From: Amoeboaphelidium protococcarum
Lineage: Eukaryota > Aphelidiomycota > Aphelidea
DNA length: 64,000 bases
Assembly (NCBI GenBank): GCA_023515745.1
Contig: JALECJ010000257.1
Span: 684,687 to 748,686 of the forward strand
Direction: 5' to 3'
Every line of letters begins with the position of its first letter. Position 1 is the first letter of the stretch. Below are positions 27,336-39,904 of the stretch, in pieces. A model generated the notes under the pieces. It had not been told where the DNA came from, did not search any database, and was given only the letters and a program-made list of their open reading frames with translations. Both the position numbers and the translations under genes were made by a program.

Positions 27336-28100
27336 TCATTTCTGGTCCAGAGGATTAGTGATCAGCTCAGTTGCCTGCCACAAATCAGGAGTCAGGTAAG
27401 CGTAAGTGTTCTTGATAGCCATGAAAGTAGCCTTCAAGAAGTTACCCTGAGTACGAGTACTTCCTCTAGCAGTGGTGTAACAATCCTGGATACCGGCAAA
27501 CTGCAACAGCTTCTTAGCGGTAGGTGCAGCAACGATACTAGTACCTCTAGGAGCAGGCACCAGACGACACAGCACAGAACCACACTTTCCGGTAACCTTG
27601 GCAGGGACAGTGTGAGGGTCACCCAGAATGGTACCCCAATAACCTCTACGCACAGGAACCACGGCCAGCTTAGCCAGAATGATAGCACCACGGATAGCGG
27701 TAGCGACTTCCTTTGCACACTTGACACCCAGACCGACGTGACCGTTCATGTCACCGACAATGACGAATGCCTTGAAGCGGGTACGCTGACCAGCGGTGGT
27801 CTACTTCTGCACAGGCATGATGGACATGACCTCATCCTTCAAGTTTGGCAAGAAGTGATCAATGATCTGGTACTCCTTGATAGGCAGAGAGAACAGGTAA
27901 AGCTCCTCCAAAGAGCGAATCTTGCCCTCCTTCACCAGACGACCCAACTTGGTGACTGGAACCCATTCCTTGTCCTCACCATCCTTGCGACCACCACGTC
28001 CTCTACCGCGTCCGCCACGACCACCGCGACCTCTTCCACGACCAAATCCACCTTCACGTCTTCCACCTTCTTATCCGGCTGATGCTTAATTGTCGGCCAT
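27336..28100 (-). CDS. RPS2: 40S ribosomal protein S2 (uS5)
   Basis: Single exon, 254 residues. The RG-rich N-terminus ([18 protein letters not shown]) is typical of eukaryotic uS5. It is followed by [35 protein letters not shown], the S5 double-stranded-RNA-binding core [14 protein letters not shown] with [20 protein letters not shown], and [17 protein letters not shown]. It forms part of the mRNA entry site of the 40S subunit. It is divergent from a small gene 463 bp away. Apart from a few TAA/TAG Gln codons it is very conserved, so start and stop are secure. Confidence 0.97.
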
Positions 28101-28563
28101 ATTAATTTTAAATAATCAAACTCTGATTCTTACTTGGAAAAGGCCCTAAAGCGATGGAGAAATTTTGTTTGATCTAAGGTTGGAATCTTTATTTCAGGGA
28201 GTCGCTAAGGTTAACGCGCTTAAAAATCGAGTGACTACTTGAGCCTACTACTAATACTGCAGAAGACGGTTGAGATCACCCATTTGGTATGCTTTTATAT
28301 GCTCAATTACAGAAAATATTTAACACAAAAAATAGAGTCTAAATTTGATAAACATGAAATTATCTTGACCAGCTATTGCTAAGCTTTACTCTCTGCACAT
28401 GTTGATTTGATTGATGAAGATCATAGCGATCACTTTAGTTTGGTTGACTCATTCTGACTCAAACTGATCCGACGTAGGAAGCGTTTCAGCCATCCTGACT
28501 ATTATACGTCTTTTCTTCATCTACGCACTCAAATTTAATCAAATTGTAATCTTAATAAACACA
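28101..28563. promoter_or_regulatory. Divergent promoter, RPS2 / small mitochondrial-like gene
   Basis: 463 bp between two outward starts. A TTAACGCGC motif lies near 28211. Otherwise AT-rich sequence; no RNA gene or ORF that I would support. Confidence 0.4.
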
Positions 28564-28884
28564 ATGCTTGCAAGAATTAATTTATTGGCTACTCTGAGCA
28601 GGACCGGAAAGACATACATACCTGTTTCAGTTGTGATGAATGGCCGAGCTCAAAGCTAAGCGGTGAAATCTCGAGTGAAACAAGACGAAGAAGATCAATT
28701 GCAGCAGGTGGAGTTTGAAGAAGCAAATGCGCGCGCGTAGATAATGATGGAGTTGCATAATGTACCGTCTTCGCTGTCTCTTGGTGACGCTGTTGTGCAT
28801 TAAGCTGTTCTTAGCCATGATCAGTCGCCTGCGTCGCAATCATATGAAGACGTGGAGCGTTCGGATGAATTTGACTACGAATGA
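28564..28884 (+). CDS. Small unknown protein, possible mitochondrial presequence
   Basis: Single exon, 106 residues, with three reassigned Gln codons. The N-terminus MLARINLLATLSRTGKTYIP is hydrophobic and basic without acids, as in mitochondrial presequences. The rest is acidic and Gln/Glu-rich (QDEEDQLQQVEFEEANARAQ) and ends in SDEFDYE. No family recognised. Because TGA is the only stop, an open frame this short is weak evidence alone; the well-formed presequence, the divergent RPS2 promoter and the biased composition raise it. Confidence 0.5.
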
Positions 28885-29445
28885 TAATACTCTGTGCCAT
28901 TGAATCATGTTTATTGCTCTGTACTGTTTATATAAAGTTGAATGTGTTTTGCATAATGCTTTTCATGTACTGTAATTATATCGTTTTGTCGTATTGTCTT
29001 CATTTAGATCACTTGAAACCTCCCAATATAAAGCAAAGGACACCAGCCATTGATTGAACTATAACAGTTTGTGTTTGCCAGTAAGTGATGCTTGAAGAGA
29101 ATCATCCACAGTGATAAATAAAAGTGAAACAACGACTGTTCCCAGCGCGATGATGGTAAACTGTGGATCTCACGGTGTGTCGATTAAGCCATCAGAGAAA
29201 TAGCTGTTACAACTATTTATTCAGGCAGCACCACTTTACTGAACGTGCTTTCTAATAACATCGAGTTTAAACTAACTGTCTGAGTAAAATTGATCTGAGC
29301 AACTTAGTTCTCTCTCGGAAAACGCGATTAGTTCTTCTCCAGTGATATCTCGCGGCATAAAAAGCCGAGTTTTCTCTTCTTTGAAACAGACAGAATCGCG
29401 TCTAGTTTAAAAGGGAAATTCTATTATCACTTTTAATAATACAGT
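28885..29445. promoter_or_regulatory. Spacer upstream of USP48
   Basis: 561 bp with no supportable gene. AT-rich near the small gene. Towards USP48 there are AACGCGATTAG near 29319, TCTCGCGG near 29347 and GAATCGCGTC near 29394, so CGCG-type motifs cluster just before the start. Confidence 0.4.
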
Positions 29446-32400
29446 ATGAAGTCTGACAGCAAGTGGTCCTGGGTGAAGCAAGTTAATAGTCTTAATGGTA
29501 TTTCGAATGAGCATGTCTTGATATCTTATGGACTTGATGAGGAAGGTGGACGGTAATGTAAGAGTGTCTTTGGGATGGAATTGTAGTTAAGTGAGTTGGT
29601 TGCCGCGTAATATCTTGCCTCATGGTCAGAGTCGTCTTCTAATAATGCACCGCGTAATAGCAAAAATAAAGTCGATAAAGCTTTAGATGAAGCGGCAGAT
29701 TTGAAGAATGCAATTAAAGAGATTAGGCGATAGATATCCAATTAGAAGAGGCTATGTCAGAAGCATTGCGTCTCGTCTAATCCCAGGTGTTTGAATGTTC
29801 TTGGGATGGAGAAGTGGCTGGATCGTGACAAGGCACTGGAATAGTATTATGAAGTTAACTAATTATATGAACGTGAACCTGAACGTGCTCGTCTAACTCT
29901 TAGTCCAGTTGGTCTGCGTAATCTTGGTGCAACGTGCTATGTAAATGCATTTCTTCAGACATGGTACTTTGATTTGCAATTTAGAGGCGGAATATTTGGT
30001 ATTTAGTCTCAGGATAAGGAATCTCCTATCTATCAGCTTTAGCTTTTGTTCGGACATCTCTCATTGTCTCAGCAGGCAGTTTATAATCCGGCGCACTTTG
30101 TATAGTCTCTAGGACTGAATATGGGCGAGTAGTAGGATGCAAATGAGTTTTACAGACTCTTTGTGAGTTTATTGGAGAGATACATCGATACTCAGGTGAT
30201 GGAAGGGAGAATAGCTTAGAACTTTCTGAGGTCGAGATTTGGTGGCTAGTATGCTCATAGTACAGTGTGCTCTGCATGTGGTAATATATCTAGACGGGCG
30301 GAGGTGTTCACTCAGATTGAGTTGAATATCGTAAAGGCGAATGCGTCCATCTAGGATTGTCTTGCTGATTATTTGAAGCAGGAAATGCTCTGTGACGACA
30401 ATTAATACTTCTGCTCAGTCTGTGAGGGGAAATAAGATGCTACAAGGTTCACGGAGTTCCTAAATTTACCCGCTGTGCTGAACTTCTAGTTGCTGCGCTT
30501 TCAGATGGATTTTAGTCGTGGCGAACTCAGGAGAAAGAAGGTGACACATGCAGTCAAATTTCCTCTAGTTCTCGATATGGCAGAGTATGTGGATCGTAGC
30601 GGTGATGATCTCGAGTAGAAGCCTAATGTTTTGTATTAATTGCATGCAGTTCTTCTTCATAAAGGAGAGTCTGCTTACAGTGGCCACTACATTGCTCATG
30701 TATATGATAGATTGAATGCGCGTTGGGTGAAGTGTAATGATGAAGAGTGTGGGCCACTTCTTAGTAGTGGGACGAGGTCAATGTTTGATGTAAATGCTGA
30801 TATTTTGGAGGACTCAAGTATCTCTTCATAATAGTCTACTTCTTAATAGACATATGATGACGATGGGAAGTTGTATTCCTCAAAGAACGCCTATATGTTG
30901 ATTTATATCAGGCAAGATTAGATTTTTAGCGATGAAGATGCTTTTAATCAAGTTCCCTAATCGATTGCTGACAAGTGTCGTAGTGATAATTAAAGTTACG
31001 AGTAAAAGATTGCGACATTTAACGACTATAAAGCTAGTTTGGCAAAAAAATTTGAGGATTAAAGACGATTAAAGTTGGAATTTAGTAAGTTGGCAGACTT
31101 TAAACACTAAGACAAGTATGTTTTTATTCCCACGCAATGGTTATAGAGTTGGCTGTCCATAAGTAAGTAAATTGATGATAGTAAATTTGAGGGTACATCT
31201 ATAGAAATGTCATCATATCTGTGTCAGCATGGTAAACTGGATCTTAGTAAAGTTGGTGATATGAAAATTGTGAGTGCATAGGCCGCAAATTTGCTTACTG
31301 AGTAAAAGATTGTTTTCAATCCTTTCAGTTTACGGTAGAATGAATGCTTGTGTTAAGAGTGTGTGAAAATTAAGTATTAGGAGTATAGAGCATAGTTTGA
31401 ACATGATATCCAAGTCCAATGTGTCAGGCGGCTTATAAAGCTGTTTGATTCTAGTAAAAAATATGATATTAATGAAGTTAGAGAGCAGATGAAAGATTTC
31501 GAGGTGTATGCTGACGTTATGCTACTACCACAGTTTACCATAGACGGACCAGCTGTCTGGATCTCTCAAGACGTACTGTCGAAATGGCTTAGTGCTTAGA
31601 CCCACGTCGATTTGGATCATTCATTGGTTGGTGGAGGCGGTGTTCTATGTTAACACGGTTAACTCAACAGCGATAAAAGCCGGCTTCGATTAGTACCTCA
31701 TTCTGTATATCAGTTCTTTTAAGTGATTATGCCTGATCTTTATAATTGTTTCCAAGATATTGACATTACTGAAAATGCTTAATCTTGTAGGACATGCACG
31801 AGAAATGATAGGAAATTATAGATCGAGCTGGATCAAGTGAAAGAATAGGCTGCAGAGGAGAAACGAGAGCTAAAGTCGCTACTAACATCTTCTTACACTT
31901 TATCTGAACTCAGTCTGGCTGGATTAAAAGCATCTTATCATCTTCTACCCGCCCAATTCGCGGAAGACTGGAGCAAGTTTGTTCGGCGACCAGATTCTAA
32001 TGAACGTCCTATAGTAGAATCGTACCCATCTCTGTTCTGTCCTCATAAACGATTGAAATTTGATCCGAGTTTATTTGCTGGTTTGAAATCTGTAATCAGC
32101 CAGGAGACCGGATAGACTACCTATTGGTGGTGGCAGAGTCAGCAGTAACCTGGGTCGACTATGGCTTTACGACCAAATTTGCCTCTTGTTAATCTTGATT
32201 CGTAAATATTGGTAAAGTACCCTCCATTCTCTGTATGTTCTGAAGATGAATTCAAGAAATTGGTACGGTTTTATCCTGCTCTATATGACAACTCTTTTAA
32301 GTTCTCAATGTCATCTGTATTGGTTCATTATGAGTAGACTGACTCAATCTCCAATGAGACTCTGATGGCTGGGTATGATTCCAAAGATGCCTAGTCTTAT

Positions 32401-33204
32401 GTTGATTTGTACTGTTAGACGTGTTGGAAGTAGCATCTGCTAGAATTTGCCGGTAATGTGATTACTCTCTACTTTCAAGTACAGCGAGGTAAGCCGGTGG
32501 AGGATATGTTGATCGAAGTTTCGTAACACCGTTTTGAAGATTCTCCTGTTCAATTGATTCCTTCAAATCCTGCTAATTAGAATACCTCAACCACCATCTC
32601 TGCCGTTAAACCCAAACGAAAATCATCATACAGGGATGTATGTTATATCGATGTGGGTAGTGATGTGGATGATGAAATGCAGAAGCCAGCTGATAAACGT
32701 AAAAAGTTGAAAACTGCCGCCACTAGTAAAAATGCGTCAGTTGATGCAGATAAGTCGAAACAATTGAAATTATCATTCTCATCATCTAGCCTGTAATCTC
32801 CTACAAAATCTGGCCGCCTCAAGTCCTCTGGTTTAATTAAACTGCAATTTGATTTAAATAATACCGTCAGAGACCTTAAAGTTAAACTAATGAATTTGGT
32901 TGACGCGTCTCCGATTAATCAGCGCCTGTTTTTACTCGGCAAAGAACTAGATTCCAATGAACGAACTCTGCGATCGTATGATGTTTTGGATTCTATGAAA
33001 TTTGATGTACTGATTATTCCAGACGATGAGGAGCACTCTGATTTTATTGCGACTGACTAGAATGGCATTCGATAATTGTAAAAGAAGGAAAATGGCTTTT
33101 TGGGAACCGCTTTGGTTCAGTAATAGAACATGGACTATAAACCTTCGACGCGTGAAACCATCTGCATTGCTGATTCTGATGATAACAATAATTCAATTGC
33201 ATGA
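29446..33204 (+). CDS. USP48: Ubiquitin C-terminal hydrolase, USP48 type
   Basis: Single exon of 1252 residues, riddled with TAA/TAG. The USP catalytic domain starts at [18 protein letters not shown] with Cys164 as nucleophile; the histidine box is [20 protein letters not shown] with His414. A DUSP-type domain is suggested by [11 protein letters not shown] and the following GGVLCQHG with VPHSVYQFF; further DUSP-like segments follow. The C-terminus is a ubiquitin-like domain ([20 protein letters not shown], then [14 protein letters not shown]). Cys box, DUSPs and C-terminal Ubl in that order define USP48, a nuclear deubiquitinase. The human protein has 1035 residues; the extra length is Lys/Gln-rich linker. 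Start is the first ATG of the frame. Confidence 0.92.
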
Positions 33205-33448
33205 TTATCTTTTATCGCTGATTGTCTTTAGTCTCAAATTAATTATTTTAGTACATTACTTTTCATTTTTGGGTGTATGATATTCAAGCACTGTGTTACA
33301 TAATGTCATAAATTCGAGTTTGGAGTATACAAATCTCCAGTGAAATTCCGATTGGAAACAAATGCGGAGCTACCTTTCACAACAGCGGCCCTCTGAAATT
33401 CACGAGCGATACAAGTATTACAATACATACATACATTCAACGCGAATT

Positions 33449-35167
33449 ATGAGGATTCCACCTACGCTACTTGCAGACAGCTATAAAGCTAGTCATTATG
33501 TACTCTACCCGAAAGCAGACAAGGTATCAATATCCTTCGAGTCCATTGCCTAATGTTAGTTTCACCCCAAAAAATGTAGATGTGCGCATATGGTGAATTT
33601 CGTCACTCTTACGAGAAGGATTAACGGGATCATCGCATGGTGTTCTATGGCATGCGTTACATTCTGGAGACTCATCTATCTACTCCATGGACTATGAAAG
33701 ATATTGAAGATGCAGAGAAGTTCTTCCACACGTTTGGTATAGGAAATAGTCAGCACCCGTTTCCTAAGCATTTATTCACGAAAATTGTCACGGAGCATGG
33801 TGGACACTTCCCCGTGAAGATCGAAGCGCTTCCTGAAGGTTCAGTGATTTATCCTCATATACCGGTATATTAAATCACGGCTGAAGGTGAATTCTCTCCT
33901 CTGGTCACATGGCTGGAAACTTTGATGACCATGCTCTGGTATCCGAGTACGGTGGCCACTCTCAGTCGACGCATTAGAACTGTGATAGAGAAGGCTTTCG
34001 CATAAAGTGTCGACTCTGATTAGCAGTTCCTTATTGAGAGTAGACTACACGACTTTGGGTTCCGTGGATGTACATGCGTGGAGTAGAGTGTCATCGGTGC
34101 TAGTGCCCATCTGCTGAACTTCTCCGGCACTGATACTATGAGTGGCGCTTATTACACTCAAATGTAGTTGAATGGTGGTTCGCCCGTCGCGTCATCCATA
34201 CCAGCCACAGAGCATTCAGTTATGACTAGTTGGCCCTCAGAAAAGGTAATACCCGTCTTAATTATTGTCTGAAGGAGAATCTAATTAAGTTTAAAAGACT
34301 GTAGGAGGCGCTTGTTAATCTTATAAATTAGTATGGTGATGGAACGTTTGCTTGTGTTATGGACAGCTATGATTACGCCTTTGCACTGGAGAAGCTATTA
34401 CCAGCTGTTGCATCAGTTAAGACATCCAAAGGTGGTTTCCTCGTCCTCAGACCGGATAGCGGCGACCCTGTTGATACTGTGATCATGGCTTTACGGTACT
34501 TTATTGTCTATTATATATTATTAATCACATCTCAATTTATTTATGTAGTGCTGCGGATAAAGTGTTTGGATCCACTACAAACAGTAAGGGATTTAAAGTT
34601 CTGCATGGATGTTCAGTTATTTAAGGAGACGGTGTTACGCATTAGGTGGTAGACCGAATTTTAGCGGCTACTTTGTAAGCTGAATACAGTGCAAGTAATG
34701 TGGCTTTCGGTATGGGAAGTGGCTTGATGTAGCAGATTCATAGAGATACCATGAACTTTGCAACAAAACTCAATTACATCTAGTATAGTGACAAAGGAGA
34801 TGATGCTGATCATGAGTAGAACAACGGCCGATCAGTGGACATTATGAAAATGCCGAAAACTAACTTGGGTAAAAGCTCGCTACCAGGTAGACTGGCTGTA
34901 ATCAAAGACGAACAAAGTGGATGCTTGCGCGTTACTCCTCTTGAAAACGCAAGTTAGGATGAGAACCAATTGAAAGTAGTGTATGATCACGGTAAAATGG
35001 CTCCATTCCCGAAATTCGATCAAGTTCGGTAGTCATTGCAGTAGCAGTGGTAAAGATTACCGCCAGTGCCTCCTTTTGATGTCAGAACGGACCCAATGCT
35101 GCGCAAGATTAACAAGGTATCCAGCGAACTCAATCAGCGGGCTTCTCAGATGAAGTTAGATGTCTGA
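33449..35167 (+). CDS. NAMPT: Nicotinamide phosphoribosyltransferase
   Basis: Four exons, 33449-33523, 33580-34245, 34305-34495 and 34549-35167; introns of 56, 59 and 53 nt; 516 residues (human 491). Family blocks: LLADSYKASHYVLYP, MVFYGMRYILETHL, WYPSTVATLSRRIR, LHDFGFRGC, SIPATEHSVMTSW, VMDSYDY, LRPDSGDPVDTV and HGCSVIQGDGV. The enzyme makes NMN from nicotinamide and PRPP and sets the rate of NAD salvage. An in-frame ATG at 33362 would add 29 residues; I chose 33449 because homology begins there. Intron 1 could be misread as coding (V-S-I-S-F-E-S), but splicing it restores frame and gives K-x3-Y-x-E-x-R as in the family. Confidence 0.92.
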
Positions 35168-35433
35168 CTTCGTTATCCGCTCATATTCTAATTTGGATGG
35201 ATCAGATGTCCTCTTCTGATAGCTATTATTCAATAAATTTATTCAATTTCAATTTGAATGAGTATTTATATTACGCGTTATCTGAGTATAAATTTAACGT
35301 GATACTTTACAAAGACTTGTGATCTAAAGTGTGAAACATTTCAATCGCGACGTGAACGAAACTTTATCATTATCATCATCTTCTTCAATAGCTCATCATC
35401 TACTTGAAAAAACTAAAACATACCACTCAAAGA

Positions 35434-36592
35434 ATGAACAATCAGTCCATTCTATCCTAGTATGCTGACATACTGAACGATAAAAATCCAGCTCCTCCTC
35501 TGGAAGTCCCTTCCCCTTCCACAGCTGAACAGGAATCTGCACAAGAAACTGATAATGCAATAAATAATAATGATGATACTGCAGATATTAATAGTGAAGA
35601 CGATGTGGAAATCGACCTCACTGAGAAACTGAGGCGACGGGTGAAGGCCAAGATTGTGAACGTTGAAAGTGTCCGTTAAAACTTTGAAACCATCATCAAT
35701 ATTCCTGCAATAGTAGAGGATAGTGAATAGACGTGTATTATTGATTTTAGGAGAATGAATAAGCATTAAATACGAAAGTAACGTGGTATTCAGCAGCAGT
35801 AAGGAAGTGCGCGTCGGCCGGTCGCAAAAACTGTTGTCGATGCAAAGATTGTGGAATTCAGTCAACAAGACCGGCTTGGTGGTAAGAAGAAATCAAAATC
35901 ACTGTCAAGACTAAAGAAATAGAGCTATATAATTAAAGATGATGATATTGGAGATTATGATTATGAAGATCCGTTTATTGATGATGAGCAAGACTTTTAC
36001 CTGGAGCAGATGCTGCATCGACCGGAAGTTGAAGGCTATTTCGCATGGAAAGGAGCAGTTCCCACGCGTTTGATCAATGAAGATGAACTTCTAGAGTAAG
36101 CCTTGTTAACACTATGTTAGTATATTTATCTAATAATACGAAACTTGTAATTGTTATATATAATTCTATTGTAGAGGAGTGTCTTCCGATGATGAAGTGG
36201 ACGGTGAATAAGCTGCAGATGGTGATCGAGGCGCGCGCGTTGATCCCGAAACGGCTCAGCCAAATAATGTGGACAATAACAACAAGACTGATTCAAGTGC
36301 TAAGTCTACTCCAACCAAGGCGAAAAAGGCAAGGAAACCTCGGACTAATAAAGAAACAGGTGCAGATAATAGTAATAAGGATGGCACTGAAACTCCTAGA
36401 AAGAAGAGGCGAAGGAAGGAGAAGGTTACAACGGCAGATGCCACTGTCGCTCCAGGCAATAATGCCACCTCTATTCCTCCTAAAGACTAACAAATTACTA
36501 CCTCTATAAGTGCTGATGCGCCACCGTAATAGCAATAATAACAATAGTAATTACCAGAGTCATAAGAATTGCTCGAGTAGAATAAATTATGA
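35434..36592 (+). CDS. UBN: Ubinuclein/Hpc2-like HIRA-complex subunit
   Basis: Two exons, 35434-36095 and 36175-36592, around a 79-nt intron; 359 residues. The decisive piece is the Hpc2-related domain: YIIKDDDIGDYDYEDPFIDD, followed by EQDFYLEQMLHRPEVEGYFA. In HPC2 and ubinuclein this acidic segment binds H3.3-H4 together with HIRA for replication-independent nucleosome assembly. Around it the protein is disordered: an acidic N-terminus, a Lys/Arg block (PRKKRRRKEK) suited to nuclear import, and a run of eight Gln written almost only with TAA/TAG near the end. It is shorter than animal ubinucleins and closer in size to yeast Hpc2. Confidence 0.85.
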
Positions 36593-36780
36593 TGTTACCG
36601 TTATGATTACAGTACTGTAAAGACGGTGTCGTTCGTTTGGAACAGGGGCGATCGTGTCACGCTAGTTCATCTTTCTTGTTCTCCCTCAGTATTGTGGTAT
36701 TTTCTAACACCATATCAGTATCACCTCTTTATAATAATTTCCATCTAGGCTATTTCAGTATATAAAAAGATATTTTGTAA

Positions 36781-39700
36781 ATGTCAGATTAGAGGACTTT
36801 ATAAAGAAATACTGCAAATAGGAATATTAAAGATGATCCGACTCTGAACAGATAGGCAGTATTGTCTAAACGTGTTGATTATCCTCTGCAGACATCATAA
36901 CCGTTTAATAATAATCATTTCTAGACTGGAGTAGGCTCATAATTGGCATCAGATACTACTGCTAGAAATGCTGATTCACTCAAATTTGGCTATGATACTG
37001 ATACCATGGCTAGAGTGCTTAACAGAGAAGATGTTTATAGCAAGTAGTAATAATAATCATCATCGAGAGAAGTGAATGGAGTGGTATCGCCGTTATAGTC
37101 TATGTAGAGAGACAACTATTATTATGGCAAGTCTGGTAGTACTCCGGCTACTACTGGTAGAATATTGTCTTCGAAAAAGTCAGGCAATGCGTATAACGTG
37201 CAATCATTGTAAAATGAGCCTGATGATATTCAATTACCATCCACTACCGGACGGATACCGAAGCAGTATGACCAATCTTTGGATCCCTCGCTAATGACCA
37301 AAATAGCAGCCACTTTGAATAGAGTTAATCTTGTAGTATAGTAGACATCCAACTAGGCAAAATCGGTATAGATGGGGAAGGCGCAGAAGATGTAGATGGA
37401 GTAATTTGGAAGTTAACGTCAGCTTTAGGCTGCTGGATTATCCTCTATGAATGCTGATTAAACTACAAGGTAACAGCAATAGAACACTGAAATTGGTACT
37501 CACATTCCAACTAAAAGCTCTCACAATACGCATACTAAATATCCACCTAGCGCGAATGTTTAGTTTGGTGTGGAGGATATGAAGAGAACCGCGGGATAGA
37601 GAGTGCACGTTCCTATGGCTGATAATCTGGATTTTCCTGTTACTGTGGCTGCATCATCTGGCGCAGTGTAGAATGTATTGGATGGTGTATCTGCCGGCTG
37701 GGAGTAGGAGGAACCTGAATTATAGGCGGTGGCTTCCAGTTTTGAGTTGCAAAGTGTCCGACATTAATAGATCAACTCAAACATAAACGGTCAATCTGTG
37801 GAACAGTAGATCCCATCTTATTACAATCCACCTAGTTAGCTTGTGGGTGACAAAAGCAAAACAAAGAAGCCCAGTAGATAAGTATTGTCTACAAAGGAAG
37901 TGAATATTTTAGTTCTATACACTGCCAGAATTGGTGACTTGGTATCATTGCGAAGCTTGACTGCTCCAGTGAAGGTTGATGTCAATACGACTGATGATGA
38001 AGGTCGGACGCCGTTAATATTTGCTATTCTCGGTGGTCACCAGGAGTGTGTGTAGATGCTTATAGAACGCGGCGCTCTCATTCATCAGGCGGATTTTACT
38101 GGCCGTACTGCTTTGCATTGGGCGTCATATCACGGCGAGTCGCAGATTGTACATATGCTGCTCAAAGCTGGTGGAGATCCAACGATGATCGACAATTAGG
38201 GCCGTTCGTGTCTTCACTTGTCAATGTTTCCATCTGATTCGGATGTATCGTTGATTTTATTAAAGCGTAGTTCTGTGATGGAGAATCTGAATCAGTAGGA
38301 TGATCTCGGTCTTACCAGTGCAATGCTCGCTGCATAGAATTCATCTTTTCATCAACTTCAGGCCCTCATATCTCGTGGCGCCAATCTACAGCTTAAAGAT
38401 AAACATGGTAAGACTGTCTTGCATCATTGCGCAGAGAATAAAGTTACTCATGGCGTGAAACAGGTGCTGTCCGTTGCTCCAGAGCTGTTGAATAACAAGG
38501 ACAATTATGGCCGCACCTGTCTACACCTGGCGTGTCTTGATGGTAATATCGCGATTGTCTATTATCTGCTGACCATAGACCAAGGTATTATAAACGAGAA
38601 GGATGACTCTGATCGAACTCTTCTTCACTGTGCCGCCATTTCTGGTAAACCATCAGTCCTTAAACTTCTCACTGAGTTTGGAGCCAAATTGAACAAGGGA
38701 GATAAACATTTAGCCACTGCGCTGCATTATGCCTGCTCTTAAAATCTGGTGGACTGTGTAAATGTTCTACTCCGAAAAGGTGCATCCACGTCAATCAAGG
38801 ACGGAGAGGGGCGATAGTGTTTAATTTGGGCAGCCATCAGAGGTCATTTCGATGTCATACGCTTGTTGTGCAGTACAGACTTGGATGTAAATGCTGCAGA
38901 AGATCATGGATTGACAGCTCTGCATTTCGCTGCTTACTCTGGTCACACTGCTTGTTGTATTTAGTTGATCAGACGGGGAGCTAATGTGAATTGCACCGAT
39001 TTCAAGAGCCATCCACCTTTATTTAGAGCTGCGATGGCTGGGCAGACAGAGACTGTAATTGCATTAATCAGTGAAGGTGCGGACGTTCTGATGACCGATA
39101 TCGCCGGCAGAACTGCTCTACACTGGTCGTGTTCCTCTGGGCACATTGATGTAGTGAATGCCCTGTTGGATTACATGTAGGACATTAATGTGAAAGATGC
39201 TCAAGGTGCCACCGGTCTGCATGAAGCTGCATTCCATGGTAAGAGCGATGTTCTTTTACTGCTGATTAATAACGGTGCTAATGTGGATTGCGTTGATAAA
39301 AATGGCGTCACAGCGCTGCATTGGGCCTCTGTTAATGGACACTTGAACTGCTGCAGACTCTTGTTGTAGAATGGAGCATTCATCAACTCCATGGTGGAAG
39401 ATTAGGACCGCGATACTCCATTGGATTACGCTTATCTGAATAACAATTACGATGTCGCTCAGTTTCTCATTGACCAAGGTGCTTTATTAGCAGAAGAAAT
39501 ACTCTCAAGAGCTGCTCTTATCATCCAAAAGGCATGGCGACTACACAAAGGATACAAGATTAGACATTTGAAGCATCAAGGATTGAGATAGCATGACAAT
39601 GATGCGACGGGAACATAATTTTAAAAAATGCTCAGAGGAGCTGTAGTTTAGAAAAGAATTGTGTCATAATCAAGAAAGTTGTAGTCGCAGCAGTCGGCAT

Positions 39701-39846
39701 TCCAAATCTCTTCGACGAAAGCCTCAAAGTACAATGATCCTGAAATGGCAAAGCAAAAGATTGCCACTCTATCGCGGTAAATAGTAACATCTCCTCCATC
39801 TTCTGATCTGGATGATAACACCAATCTATAGCTGTAATAATAATGA
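36781..39846 (+). CDS. INVS: Inversin-like ankyrin/IQ protein
   Basis: Single exon, 1021 residues. The first about 380 residues are disordered and rich in Gln, Ser and Asn. From about residue 395 to 905 come roughly fourteen ankyrin repeats, with units such as DEGRTPLIFAILGGHQECV, DFTGRTALHWASYHGES, DIAGRTALHWSCSSGHIDV and KNGVTALHWASVNGHLNCC. An IQ-like calmodulin-binding segment follows, AALIIQKAWRLHKGYKIR, with a second weaker one at GAVVQKRIV. Many ankyrin repeats followed by IQ motifs is the inversin arrangement; inversin works at the ciliary base. Human inversin has its ankyrins at the N-terminus, so the long N-terminal tail here is different. The end is CTG TAA TAA TAA TGA. Confidence 0.78.
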
Positions 39847-39904
39847 ATGAATACAAATATTGATCATTTAATTAAAATTTTTAGATACTATCAATCACTA
39901 TTAC

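Noticed and set aside
33362-33448. NAMPT start at the first ATG of the frame
   Set aside because: Would add 29 residues with no family counterpart; the ATG at 33449 lies where homology begins. Not excluded.
34246-34304. Apparent frameshift in NAMPT at a run of A
   Set aside because: A GTA...TGTAG intron of 59 nt restores frame and gives the family alignment up to VMDSYDY, so neither a sequencing error nor programmed frameshifting is needed.
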